64,000 nt of DNA, from assembly GCA_028753945.1 (NCBI GenBank), contig JAPNXP010000016.1, forward strand, positions 1,178,001 through 1,242,000. The letters are read 5' to 3'. The position numbers and the translations under genes were made by a program. The notes under the pieces are model-generated. The model was given only the letters and a program-made list of their open reading frames with translations. It was not told the origin of the DNA and searched no databases. This DNA is from Hexactinellida sp. DTS-2022 (Eukaryota; Porifera; Hexactinellida). Below are positions 45,600 to 55,757 of this stretch, one piece after another. How positions within the stretch are numbered: position 1 is the first letter of the stretch; every line of letters begins with the position of its first letter.

Positions 45600-46145
45600 A
45601 ATCAAATCAAATATTTCAAATATTTGATTTGATTTGATTTGATTTAAGAGAATTTGAATTCTCAAATGATTTGATTTGATTTGATTTGAAATTATTTGAA
45701 TCCTCAAATGATTTGATTTGATTTGATTTGAAAATATTTGAATTCTCAAATGATTTGATTTGATTTGATTTGAAATTATTTCAAATCATTTTCAAATCAT
45801 TTTCGAATCATTTTTCAAATCATTTTTCAAATCATTTTCAGATCATTTTCAAATAGTATTCGGTAAATCATTTTCAAATCGTTTCCAAATCGCTTTAGTA
45901 TTATTTCACGTCATTTTCAATTAAATTTCAAATATATAAGATCATTTTCATAATTTCTATACGTTTTGACAGTGATTCAGAAATGATTTGAAAGTTTCAA
46001 ATATTTCAAATATTTGATTTGATTTGATTTGAAATGATTTGAAATCTCAAATGATTTGAAATGATTTGATTTGAAATGATTTGAAATCTCAAATGATTTG
46101 ATTTGATTTGATTTGAGAAAAAAAAATGATTTATTTACAACCCTG
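45600..46145. mobile_element. hAT-like MITE filled with ATTTGATTTG repeats
   Basis: Ends CAGTGTTGTAAATCAAATC and TTTATTTACAACCCTG, exact duplication ATGGGGAC (45592-45599 and 46146-46153). The interior is almost only TTTGATTTGATTTG in one half and TCAAATCATTTTCAAATCA in the middle. Confidence 0.92.
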
Positions 46146-46454
46146 ATGGGGACCAATTATAGTATACAATTCCTTCGATTGCAACCTTCTGCCATCTTCA
46201 GATAATATTGATCATTAAGTATGTTTAGGCAATAGGGGGCACTATGCCCCCAAAAGAGGCTTAGCGAGAACACTGGCGCCAACCCGCAAGAAAAATCTAT
46301 GACCCACACTCGCCAAGCAAGAAAAATTCGTCACCCGCAGCCGCCCAGCCCCGCAAAATATTCAGTTCATTTGACCCGCAAGAATCCGCGAGATGCGGGT
46401 CCGCAATCCGCATTTATTAATTCGCCCCACGCAGAGGTCTAGTCCGATACTTTC

Positions 46455-47010
46455 CATAATACATTTTATATGCCTAACTTCAATAACTTTTGAGATAATG
46501 AGATAATTAACACTTAATTCATTATTAGGTAATGACTCACTATCTCAAAGATGATTGAAGTTAGGCATATAAAATGTATTATCGATGAATAGGAAGTTAC
46601 CTATTCCGGAGGGATCAGTACCAGCCTAGTTTACATAACATTCATAGTTTTTTGAGTTATGGCACATTTTAGGAAATATACATTTTCCATGGCAACCGAG
46701 GAATGTGTCAACATTCCATTTATAATTTCGATATATTTTTTCCAACTAGTTATGGGTAAAACCATGTTCCAATTTTGAACATTTATAACGTGTTTAACTA
46801 TGTTAAAAGTTTGCTTGAAAAACAAGATAATTCGCAACCAAAATTACCATAACGTCATCAGATGATGACATATCACAATTCTGGATGGTGCTATGCATAC
46901 CTGGATACCATATTCCTATATAGTTATAATACACTTTTCAGCTCTATCATTGCTAATTATTGGGATAAAGAACAATTCTCCATTTTTCAATGCACTTTAA
47001 GTAATCCATG
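46455..47010. repeat. Dispersed repeat, mate of 28865-29350
   Basis: Same landmarks as the mate: ATTAGGTAATGACTCACTAT, then 'acattttaggaaatatacat', 'ggcaaccgaggaatgtgtcaacattcc', 'cgtcatcagatgatgacatatc' and 'taagtaatccatgg'. It additionally carries 'aatgtattatcgatgaataggaagtta', a motif also present in the fold-back element at 11412-12477. Confidence 0.65.
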
Positions 47011-47689
47011 GTTCAAAGTAGTGATCAGGCCTTATATATCGAAGGTCATGCACCAATATAAATTTGACTTACAATTTACAACTAAAATTATTAAGTTTAA
47101 TAATTTGGAATAAATATTAAATCAAAATGAATTCCCTTACAATATTAAAATTCAGCACACTCGACTAGCCCAATAGGAAATACGACAGTTGTGTGCAGAG
47201 ACATTTGTGTACAAGACTAGTGCGACACTTGTGTACAGCTTAGTGCAACATTTGTGTACAACATTGGTACGACATTTGTGTACAGAGATCTTTGTGTACA
47301 GCCATATTTGTGTACAGATTGTATAGCTGTAAATGGGTCACATTAATCCTTAATAGCATCTATTTTGATCAAATTATCCGTATGGAGTGTTCAGCGACAT
47401 TTGTGTACAGATTTTTGTGCATGGGACACTTGTGTGTGATAAGGACAGTCGCAGTCAACCCGGTAAGGTTAAGAGATTGTCTCATTAAAATGTATGCAAG
47501 TTTAACTTTACTAAAATAAACATTTTACAAGTTTTATTTAAGTATAAATAATAAACAATTTTTAAGATAACAGTCAGATTCTTTTATTCTAAACATTCAT
47601 GAACCAAAATTGTGTTCGTGATATATAGAGGCTTCTAATAAGCAAACTCAACTCAAACAAACCTCAGTTGTTAAATTGGGAGCCGTTGT

Positions 47690-49370
47690 TCATTATATTT
47701 ATAAAATCCAAAATTGCAGCTATGCCGACGCATTTCCCTTTGGTGACACTATCTTTTGTTGGGTACTGGATGGGTAATTGATAGTGCCTCCAAGGAAAAT
47801 GCAGGCACGCTGAAATTCTGGATTATTTTCGCCATGTATCATCACTATGAAGGTGTTAAATTATTTCAGAAATGTGTTTCAGAAGGCAACGACCCTTAGA
47901 GTGGTGGAAGTTTCCATTTAGCTCACTTCATTTTAGAGATATTCAAGTTTCAGTAAAATATAATAGGTGATGAGTCAGCATTTTTTATTACGTGTTGGGT
48001 GATCACCCAACGCCAACCAACCCATTTGAATTATATAATTCACGAAATTGTAAAACACATTTTTTTGATGATGTCATCATCACCTCAAGGTGTTAAGACC
48101 CACTTGTATCTATAGGTGGTATGTGGCATAAGGACCAATTGATCAATTGAAAGTTTGTTTCTATCGTATATCATTTCTGAGAGCTAATTAGTATAAATAT
48201 TTAATGAATTAATAAATAATTTAACACCATTATTATGTACAGCAAAATAAATTAAGTTCAATTATTTGCAACAATTATGAATCTAAATTGAATTTCACTA
48301 TCATATTTGAATTCAGTGCACTCGATAACCGCAATAATCTAATTGGAACCGTTTCTATAAGTTAAACACAGCGATTAATCAGAATTAAATATGTCAGTGT
48401 ATCCATTGTGCAAGAATATTCTAGCAGAAATAAATATAATCACATAATCTGTTGTTGTTATGGAATGTAAATCTTAGTTTTCAATTAGAAATAGAAGCCT
48501 ACTCGATTTCACAAGTTTAATCAATATATTTATTACAAGTTGAAACAATGGAATTTGATTTAACAGTTTTACTGAAACTGAAGTGTGAGCAAGGGTGGGG
48601 TTGGCTAACCGAACTGAGGCAACGGTTACAATTCGATTTCTCGCCACGGTTAACCGGTTAACCGCCTATCCTACTCAATACAATAAATCCTTTATAAAAA
48701 TTTGATTATACTACAGAATAAGACTCAGCTGTATAAAGTCTAGCCGCATAATTATATTAACTGATACATTTCGTGCTCTAGGTAAATTTAAATCAAATGT
48801 AGTCCAATAAAATCTATTAAGTGGTGATGAGAAATGGATTTAGGACTACATATTCTGATAAAATTCAAAAAACATTAATACTTTATAGTTTATACATTAA
48901 TTTCCCAATAACTCTGCTGTTATTCAACAGACCGGCTAACTGGTTAATAAAATCTCTAACCGTTAACCAATGTCAGCAACGGTTAACCGGTTAATCGGTT
49001 AATCGGTTAACCGAATCCAGCCTTGGTGTGAGTAAACAATTAAATTAAAACCCCCACTAGTGGCATGAATTAAAGCCATTATAAATGTTGTCTTCTCCCA
49101 TCGGAAGCAGAATTTCATGGTGAATCCAATGGTGAAATAAAAATTGCAGGTTTAGTATGACATTTTTTGAGTTATGGGTAAAAAAAATTGTTTTTCAAAA
49201 ATTTGGCTCGAGATGCACATCTGTAACATATGGGACACCGATGCTAAAAATTTTGAGCTCCGGAGAAATCTAACTCTGGCCTGTAGAGCGGATACGGACT
49301 AATTTAAAAAAAACCAAGGCAGTACGATTAGAACTGGGCCACTATACTATAGTATAGTCGGCACAGTAAT
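47690..49370 (-). repeat. Long hairpin-family copy inside the Mutator-like element
   Basis: From the hairpin (47705-47835) through the full 0.6-kb middle block and the 'gttgaaacaatggaatttgatttaacagt' block to the palindrome ACTATACTATAGTATAGT (about 49335-49370). It is collinear, inverted, with 34444-36150. It shows the most complete form of the family in the window, apart from an inserted CAAGG element (48590-49025). Confidence 0.7.
48590..49025. mobile_element. CAAGG-terminated element with GGTTAACCG repeats
   Basis: Ends CAAGGGTGGGGTTGGC and CGAATCCAGCCTTG. The target GTGTGAG is duplicated on both sides (7 bp, or 8 with one mismatch). The uninterrupted target AAGTGTGAGTAAAC is preserved on the other strand in the array units near 35035, 36460, 37310 and 38150, so the insertion is proven. 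Confidence 0.88.
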
Positions 49371-49799
49371 AATTTCATCAGCAGACGAAAACTGTTCATA
49401 ATAAGTAGACCTGATACTGACTATCAGTTTCTTTTTTTTCACCCTTCATCCTATTAACAGTTAATTTAGATTCTTTTAAATTCAGTCTTCTACTCAACTC
49501 AACTCATTAATCGATTGCCTTATATCTAAAATTATAATTCCTAAATAAAGATAGATTATCGTTTATTTGTATGTTTGATCAGATAATTAAATTGAAATAA
49601 TACGAATAAAGTTGATATCGTAAAATAAAAAGAATGGGTCATTATCCATCACTTAATGTGACCCATTTACAGCTATACAATCTGTAAACAAATGTCGTAC
49701 CAAAGTTGTACACAAATGTCGAACTAAGCTGTACACAAATGTCGCACTAGTCTTGTACACAAATGTCTCTGTACACAAGTGTCTCCCTCCGGCCCAATA

Positions 49800-50115
49800 A
49801 ACAAATTGGAGGTGTCTCTATATGTTAAATACAGACTTAATTAAATTGAATTAAAACGTTAGTATATTCATTCATAGTGCAAGAGTTTTCTTGCAGAAGG
49901 AAATATACTCACATAATCTGTCGTTGTTATGGAATATATAATTTTAGTTTTCAATTGGAAAATAGAAGGGGAAAGCGGAATATGTCCGACGAAAATATCG
50001 GGAAATGTCCTACAAACAATGTAGGAATATGTCCTACAAACAATGTAGGAATATGTCCTACACCAATTTCGGAATATGTCCTATATATTTTCTGATGTAG
50101 GAATATGTCCTACAC
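49800..50115. repeat. Hairpin-family fragment, then AATATGTCCTACA array
   Basis: 49800-49965 resembles 48330-48500 (the block 'cacataatctgtcgttgttatggaat'). 49975-50115 and 50437-50520 form one array of GGAATATGTCCTACA with interspersed ATGTAGGA, split by the hAT MITE at 50116-50436. The ORF at 49877-50095 is repeat sequence. Confidence 0.6.
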
Positions 50116-50436
50116 CAGTGGTTCCCAAACTTTTTAAAAGAATGGCATTTTGGTCCCAATATTCAATTTGGAACGTCTTGCAGTCCCCTATGAAAATATA
50201 TACAAAAATTGCTAAGCTTGTAATTTAAATACTTTGGAAAAAAAACAACTAAATTATGACAGAAAAAGCGAAACTATGGTTATACTACATATTAAACCTG
50301 TATTACTAAAAGATTTTGGTAACAAGAAATGAATATTAATACAAAATTTGCAAAATATCTCACTATAAAAAATGTTTTAATTATATCTCGCGGTCCTACA
50401 AAAAGTGCCTCGCGGACCCCAGTTTGGGAACCCCTG
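50116..50436. mobile_element. hAT-like MITE (CAGTGGTTCCCAAAC ends)
   Basis: Ends CAGTGGTTCCCAAACTTTTT and CCAGTTTGGGAACCCCTG, exact duplication TCCTACAC (50108-50115 and 50437-50444). It contains 'cctcgcggacccc' near the right end. These termini are typical of animal hAT (Charlie-type) elements. Confidence 0.95.
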
Positions 50437-50736
50437 TCCTACACCAATTCCGGAATATGTCCTACATAATTTCTGATGTAGGATTATGTACTACACCAAT
50501 TTCAATTTCTGATTGATTGAATTGCTAGTATATTTATTGAAACTGAAATATAATTGGCAAAATAAACGAATAAGACTGAAATATAATTGATAGTACAATG
50601 GGAATTAAAAATAAAATGAATATATGTATGACTAAAGTATAATTGGTATTATAGTAAAATGGATGAATATAAATGAAGAGTATAGTGAGAATGGATCTGT
50701 TATGAACTTATGATAAGAAAACGACTGACTAATCAA

Positions 50737-51028
50737 TCATTCAAAGATTTTTAACACACAATTTATTTTGATTTCACAAATTGGGCAATTTGCGTTTAGT
50801 TCTAAAAGACGAATTGAACATGATTCACAAAATCCTCCGTGAACGTACTGGTCATGCAAGAGTGCAAAATTTTGAGTTCTGGGTAAAAAGACAAACATGA
50901 CATCGATCGCCATTGATTTCTTCTTCATCTGCTGAAAGGTCTGAAAAGTCATTAGAAATATCCAAACTATTTGCTGGTACAGTGGTAATGTCTGAGCAAA
51001 AGTTCCCATGGCCAATTGTTAGTGCCAT
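50737..51028 (-). pseudogene. MDM2-type C2H2C4 RING finger, frameshifted
   Basis: From ATG at 51026-51028 one frame reads MALTIGHGNF..., an acidic stretch (DFSDLSADEEEINGD) and CHVCLFTQNSKF, then meets a stop. The frame shifted by one base continues LLHDQYVHGGFCESCSIRLL...NCPIC...VLKIFE to TGA at 50737-50739. Across the shift the metal ligands are spaced C-x2-C-x(10/11)-H-x4-H-x3-C-x2-C-x10-C-x2-C, the pattern of the MDM2/MDMX RING. An acidic stretch upstream and a short hydrophobic C-terminal tail also fit. MDM2-type RINGs are ubiquitin-ligase domains. A stop codon 15 bases before the ATG and the absence of other domains indicate a truncated retrocopy or captured fragment. It lies in the third cadherin intron. 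Confidence 0.6.
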
Positions 51029-51179
51029 TGATTCAAGAAATCAATTGAACTAAAGGAGTTATTCAAATATTTTCTTTATATTCGTTTCTTCGAGATGTTT
51101 TGTATTTAGTAATGGAATTAGGTCCTCTGGTAGTTTCGTGATTTTCGAGCAATCGTTGTAGTTCTATGTCGTAATCTGT

Positions 51180-51822
51180 TACAGTAGAACCCCGCATAAC
51201 GGGGCAGGCGCGTATCGGGGCAGTAGATTGGGGATTTGCTCTTTTCCATTTAAAAATAACCCCGCGTATCGGGGCGCCATTCACTTATCGGGGCACTCCA
51301 CATTGGACTTTTTATTATTAGTAACTGCTTTTTACGTTCGAGCAGCTTAGTATTATTTGTAATTGAAAATATTCCGTGAATTATCAGAACGTTGTGACTC
51401 CTAGTGTAGGTAGTAGTAGTATAATGTGAAAGAGAATGCATATACAGAGCTGAGCTTTGTAGAGTTCAGATTTTTTCCCATACTAAAAGCCCAGGCTTAC
51501 TTTCTAAAGGTCAATTTCAAAGCTTGGGAAAAACTGACCTTTCTCAGTGCCTGAATACACATAATGAAAAACTGAACTCTACTAGAGCTGAGCTCTATAT
51601 AAGTAATTTCAATGTGAAATTGTAATGTGTAATACTGCTGAAATATCAACCTTAACTCTAGGTTTTGACTATTTGTGTATGTTTTGTTGTGTAGGTGCTA
51701 ACTTAATTATCTTCACCTAACATATTGGAGTTATCTTAGAATCCCGCATATCGGGGCACTCCCTCGAATTGGGGCGCTTTCCGCTTGGACGGAAGTGCCC
51801 CGATCCGCGGGGTTCCACGGTA
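51180..51822. mobile_element. Pogo-like MITE (CAGTAGAACCCCGCATAACG ends)
   Basis: TA|CAGTAGAACCCCGCATAACG ... CGCGGGGTTCCACGG|TA. The terminal thirds consist of TCGGGGCRC variants. The interior includes a smaller self-complementary part (about 51440-51600, GAGCTGAGCT). It lies just upstream of the RING pseudogene. The ORFs at 51063-51441 run through it and are not genes. Confidence 0.8.
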
Positions 51823-51849
51823 TAACGTTATTCAAAGTCCCATAATTTC

Positions 51850-52070
51850 CATATGTTAGGATGGGGTGTTTTAAAGTAAGATCCGATGAGAAATCATTCT
51901 CAAAAGTATTTTAGATGTTTCTGGCGTATTTGAAAACCTAAGTTTAGTTTATTCCATGACAATAGGTAATTCATTTTACGAGCAATTAGAAAGTAAACAC
52001 TGGCCTGGAAATGAAATGAGCAAATACTTGACTTATCTAGCCGTATTATATAGTAGGCCATGCCCGAACC
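51850..52070. repeat. Copy of the end of the 7025-8878 element
   Basis: From 'tccgatgagaaatcattctcaaaag' to 'ccgtattatatagtaggccatg' it matches 8703-8878 in the same orientation. The left part of that element is missing here. 52080-52280 shows a single pogo-like end (ttcggattagggagggtgtactgta). Confidence 0.6.
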
Positions 52071-52284
52071 AAACTTGTCCAAAGCTTTTTAATCCAAATT
52101 AAACATATAGTGATACTAAGTAAATACTTGTCTTTTAAGACTTATTTTTTTATATTACATTGTAATATTCAAATATTTAAGATTTTTTCCCAAATTTATA
52201 CGAAAAATAATTCTGGAACTCTTGTTCGGACTAGCGAGGTTCGGATTAGGGAGGGTGTACTGTAGTAAGATTAGAAGTGGGCAA

Positions 52285-52560
52285 CTATACTAGAGTATAG
52301 TTGGCACAGTAAAAGAAAAGGCAGCGATTTAAATACTAAAAATGCAAAATTGCAGCTGTGCAGACAGCATGTTCCTCTGGAGGCACTATATTTGGTGTTT
52401 GGATAATTGATAATGCCTCAAAGGAAAATGCTGTTGGCACAGCTGTAATTTGGGATTTTTTCGCAATTTATCATCGCCTCAAGGAGTTAATACCTATTTG
52501 TCAAGTGGTTACGAGGCACAAAGAACGATTTATAAATTGGTAGTTTGCTTTTTTATAGCG
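52285..52560. repeat. Hairpin-family relative with its palindrome
   Basis: Palindrome ACTATACTAGAGTATAGT (with a mismatch) at 52285-52305, then 'ggcagcgattt', then the hairpin at about 52345-52465 (AGCTGTGCAGACAGCATG ... GCTGTTGGCACAGCTG), then the start of the family block. It shows palindrome and hairpin as direct neighbours. Confidence 0.65.
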
Positions 52561-52870
52561 ACAAATGCAAAGGGCCTCCGGCAATCAGTTTGAAAAATTA
52601 AGACCCTCTCTGAACATTTCATAAATTGAGATTAGTGTTTTCGAACAGTATACAATAAGTACTAGCTGCACTGAAAATTTCAACTCAATCGGGACTATAC
52701 TTTTAATGCAATAGCCTTTTGAAGATTCCTACGTCATTTGTCACCATGGGAGGTCCATTCTTTAACTATTTTTTTAAGAGATTTGAAGCATATCTTATCC
52801 TATATACAGCAATAACCTTTTAACTGGCTATGTATTATGTCTCCATGTGTATCTCGGTAATAGACCTTGA
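52549..52870. repeat. Copy of the 22530-23060 dispersed repeat
   Basis: 'atagcgacaaatgcaaaggg', 'caactcaatcgggactat', 'catttgtcaccatgggagg' and 'ttttaactggctatgta' are shared with 22530-23060. Here the two halves are collinear, so this copy probably keeps the original order. Confidence 0.6.
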
Positions 52871-52959
52871 GCTCAATCATGCACATACAATACTCAATTT
52901 GCATTACGTCTATTGGAGTATGTAATTAAATACAACCGGCCTTTTATTTGAAAAGGCAA

Positions 52960-53215
52960 GTGTTTTAAATACAAGCGAGGGCCGCAGTCCCGAGTGCAAT
53001 TAGTAAAACGCGCGTAGCGCGGACGAGCAGCTTGTATGTATAAATTACCATTGAATTACATAATAAATATATTTGTGCGCCCATAATCAATAAAAACTCA
53101 TACACACACAATAACATCGTGTATTCGCGAACACACAAAGTTTGAAACTGTGTGTTCGTGAACACACAGTAAATATTGTGTGTTCGTGAACACACAGAAG
53201 TTTCTAATACACTGC
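52960..53215. repeat. GC-rich patch and three TGTGTTCGTGAACACA palindromes
   Basis: 52975-53035 has the tract 'acgcgcgtagcgcggacgagcagc' between ACAAGC and GCTTGT. 53118-53205 has three 19-20-bp palindromic units (GTGTGTTCGTGAACACACA and variants) spaced by 9-12 bp. A stem-forming Helitron 3'-type terminus is one possibility. The ORF at 52965-53195 reads through it. Confidence 0.45.
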
Positions 53216-53346
53216 AACATATATATCATGAATATTCACAGTGAATTTAGTTTAGTCAAACAATGTCCTTCATTATATTTTATTTGCTCTTAATCCATCG
53301 TATAGAAATACACAATTAAATAGAAGCCAGCTCGAATTCAATAGTA

Positions 53347-53845
53347 CTAGCGCGCTTCGCTTGCTAGGTCGCGCTCGCTTCGCGGCAGAACACAACTACA
53401 CACCAACCGCTTCGCGGTTGGTGTGTGGTTTATACACTTCTAACATTGAAATTTATAAAGCGTAAATAGGCCTAAATAGTCAAATTTAACAATGTGAAAT
53501 TTTACTGATTAAGTCATCATGCGATACTGAGTAAGCATATTGGCAATCTGGTGTGACCAACGTGTCCGCATCATTAATGTGCATGTTCTATTAAATTTTC
53601 AGATTTTATCTCTTAGAGGGCGCGAATTATGGGCGATTAAGTGAATTTTCAGGGTTCTCGAAATGTGACAATGACGTCATAACTTGGCGAGGTGTGAGAA
53701 ATTTCGAGTGGTATCCTCAACTTGTTGGCGGGTGCCTCAAGTTACCCCTATATGTCAAAAATCACATTTGGAAACCGTCCACTTTCTTCAATCAACTCGT
53801 AACATACAAACAAATATATACAGGTTTGTGTTTTAATAGTATAGA
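53347..53845 (-). mobile_element. Complete short Helitron-like element
   Basis: On the minus strand it starts A|TCTATACTATTAAAACAC and ends ...GCGCGCTAG|T. Near the end is the hairpin CACCAACCGCTTCGCGGTTGGTG. A 5' TC start, 3' CTAG terminus, 3' hairpin and insertion between A and T are the canonical Helitron features. At 499 bp it is non-autonomous. A related, interrupted copy is at about 60127-61397. Confidence 0.75.
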
Positions 53846-55183
53846 TAAATACGGTCAATTTTAGTTTGGGTAAATAAAAAATGAAGTATACTATCCAAGA
53901 ATACAGAAGAAGCGTTGGGAAGACAGAAGAAGCGTTGCGAAGACAACGAAGCGTCCAACATTACAGAGAAGATTATTTATCTTAAATGTAGTTTATTAAT
54001 GAGCAGTTATAAGGGAACTATTAGAGTTAACCGTGAGAGAAACTTAATCACTTAACCTGAGAAAAATATTTTCTAACAAAACACGAGATCATCCTTCTGC
54101 TTGCTATGTTTCGTTTAGTGAGTGTGAATCGAGCACGTACCGTTCATGTTCGCGAATGAAAAAATATTAGTAGGCCGAGAAAAAATAAAAAACATCAATA
54201 ACGATGAAAAAGAAGAATTTGCAAAGAAAACTTAGAGATGGACATATACTCCAAGGGAATATTTGCAAGCGATCAGTCACACTATTGGGAACTAGAGTAG
54301 TGCGGGAGAACTGTTCTCAAGCGATTAAGATAGTTCAGAAGAGCTACTAATATAAGTGTATATGTATATTACTAAAATACTGATGAAGGACAGCCACAAA
54401 CGGTTGTAATACCTTTTGATGGTCGAATAGCATACCACTACGGTATAGTTTATAACTAGGGGAATTATTTAACTGAGCTCGTTATTAAAAAATAAGCATA
54501 AATTAAGGCCAATTAATTTGTCGAAAAACCTCCACTTCCAAGATGAAAAGGTTGTGATTTTGACAGAAGGTTAAAAGAGTACAAAGAACCATGGAAACGC
54601 CCCATGGAAACGCTCAATGCTCCACTCAAAAATTAGTGAGCGGAAGGTGGCACAGCCCATTTTTGGCCGAGAGTACAGACTGGAGGGCGCTCCTATCTTA
54701 ATAGGTATTTCTGATAAATATTGATAAAATAAATATTTTGCGTATTTTTTAGCCAAAAAATGTTGGAAATACTTATACATGAAACTATTAGTACATAGCA
54801 AGGTATTTTAGACAACAAAATAATAATCTTCGTCCAAATACCCATTTCATTTCTAGGTTGCAAAAAAGAACCATATCGGACCTGAACCTACATTATGTAA
54901 ATGTGTAAATGTACGAAATGTCCGTTCATTTATTTTTTGATGAAGCGGGGTCGGGAGCGCGCACCTTTGAAATTGGAATTTAGGAGCGGAATGGGTGTGT
55001 AGTCCTTTTTGAGATATGAAACGTTCCAAAGAGAAAGGACTACGTATACTATTATGTACTAAATTAAGGTCAAAATCATCATCAAATCAAAGTGAAAAGT
55101 AAAATTTGGAGCATATATTGCAACAAAAATATTGAAAAACTAAGGGAATAGTAATAATAATGCATCTAGATTTTAAGACTCAC
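53846..55183. other. Cadherin intron, little recognisable
   Basis: 54595-54710 carries GGAGCGC-type words like those in 1-854, and 54950-55010 similar ones. Otherwise AT-rich sequence with direct repeats of 'gaagacagaagaagcgttg' near 53905-53945. No exon with cadherin character and no element with both ends was seen. Confidence 0.35.
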
Positions 55184-55425
55184 AGGATTTTACCAAAAGT
55201 TGATAGATCATAATCTATTGCATCAATGAATCCTACTTCTGAATTGTATTGCACACTTTCCAAAATAGCAAAATTGAACGTTGAAGAGGAAAATATAGGA
55301 GTGTTGTCATTAATATCAAGTACTGTGATGTAAACAATGGCATTATGGTAAAGTCTGCACTGATTAGACTCAAATCTGGCTCTAGTTAAGTCAAGAGGAT
55401 TACAAAATGAACCAACACCTATCGC
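55184..55425 (-). CDS. Cadherin-23-like, EC repeat junction exon
   Basis: Acceptor (cttttttcttttag) above 55425, donor CT|GTGAGT below 55184. It reads in phase 0 from AIGVGSFCNPLDLTRARFES through CRLYHNAIVYITVLDINDNTP, the calcium-binding linker of the second-last EC repeat. It continues into the last EC repeat (IFSSSTFNFAILESVQYN...) and ends phase 2. The stretch with two cysteines before the linker replaces the usual loop of an EC repeat. Joining across the donor gives FGKIL|YSISDTSD, a normal EC core. Confidence 0.88.
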
Positions 55426-55757
55426 CTAAAAGAAAAAAGAAAATGAATATAATCCACAAAAACTAATTATTAAACCCTGTACTTCAGGAAACAGTGTGGG
55501 GGGTTGTAAAACTGATCGATAAATATATTATTATATTCATTCAAAGCTTTGATTGATTATAATCAAAATTTAGAAGAAAGATTCCCTTTAGAACTTATTA
55601 GTCATAATTATCTTTACTGAATTACGTCGATTTACAAATTAAGATTTACACAGTTATAATTATATATCAGTGTGTGGTACTCTTCGAGTAAATACGGTAA
55701 CTAAATAAATATCCCGCCTATGTATAATTAGGTACAATAAATATGTAAATAACTTAC
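55426..55757. other. Short cadherin intron
   Basis: 332 bp. It contains one isolated MITE end (ACTCTTCGAGTAAATACGGTA, up to about 55696), related to 14103-14343. Nothing else. Confidence 0.5.

Larger units (their letters stand above)
47176..49790. mobile_element. Mutator-like element with iteron termini
   Basis: 2615 bp with ends GGAAATACGACA... and, inverted, GGAGGGAGACACTTGTG. It is flanked by AGCCCAATA (47167-47175) and GGCCCAATA (49791-49799), a 9-bp duplication with one mismatch. The termini are about 150 bp and consist of repeated GACATTTGTGTACA (seven or so left, five right), ending at AGCTGTAAATGGGTCACATT on both sides. G-start termini and 9-bp duplication suit MULEs. No transposase was recognised; much of the interior is a hairpin-family copy. 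The ORF at 47292-47519 lies in the left terminus. Confidence 0.7.

Noticed and set aside
29199-47113. Two similar ORFs (29199-29459 and 46862-47113) as a possible gene family
   Set aside because: Both start in the same dispersed repeat; the similarity stops where the repeat stops and no domain is visible.
51063-51441. ORFs upstream of the RING relic as additional coding exons of an MDM2-like gene
   Set aside because: They run through the pogo-like MITE at 51180-51822 and have stops between them and the RING part.
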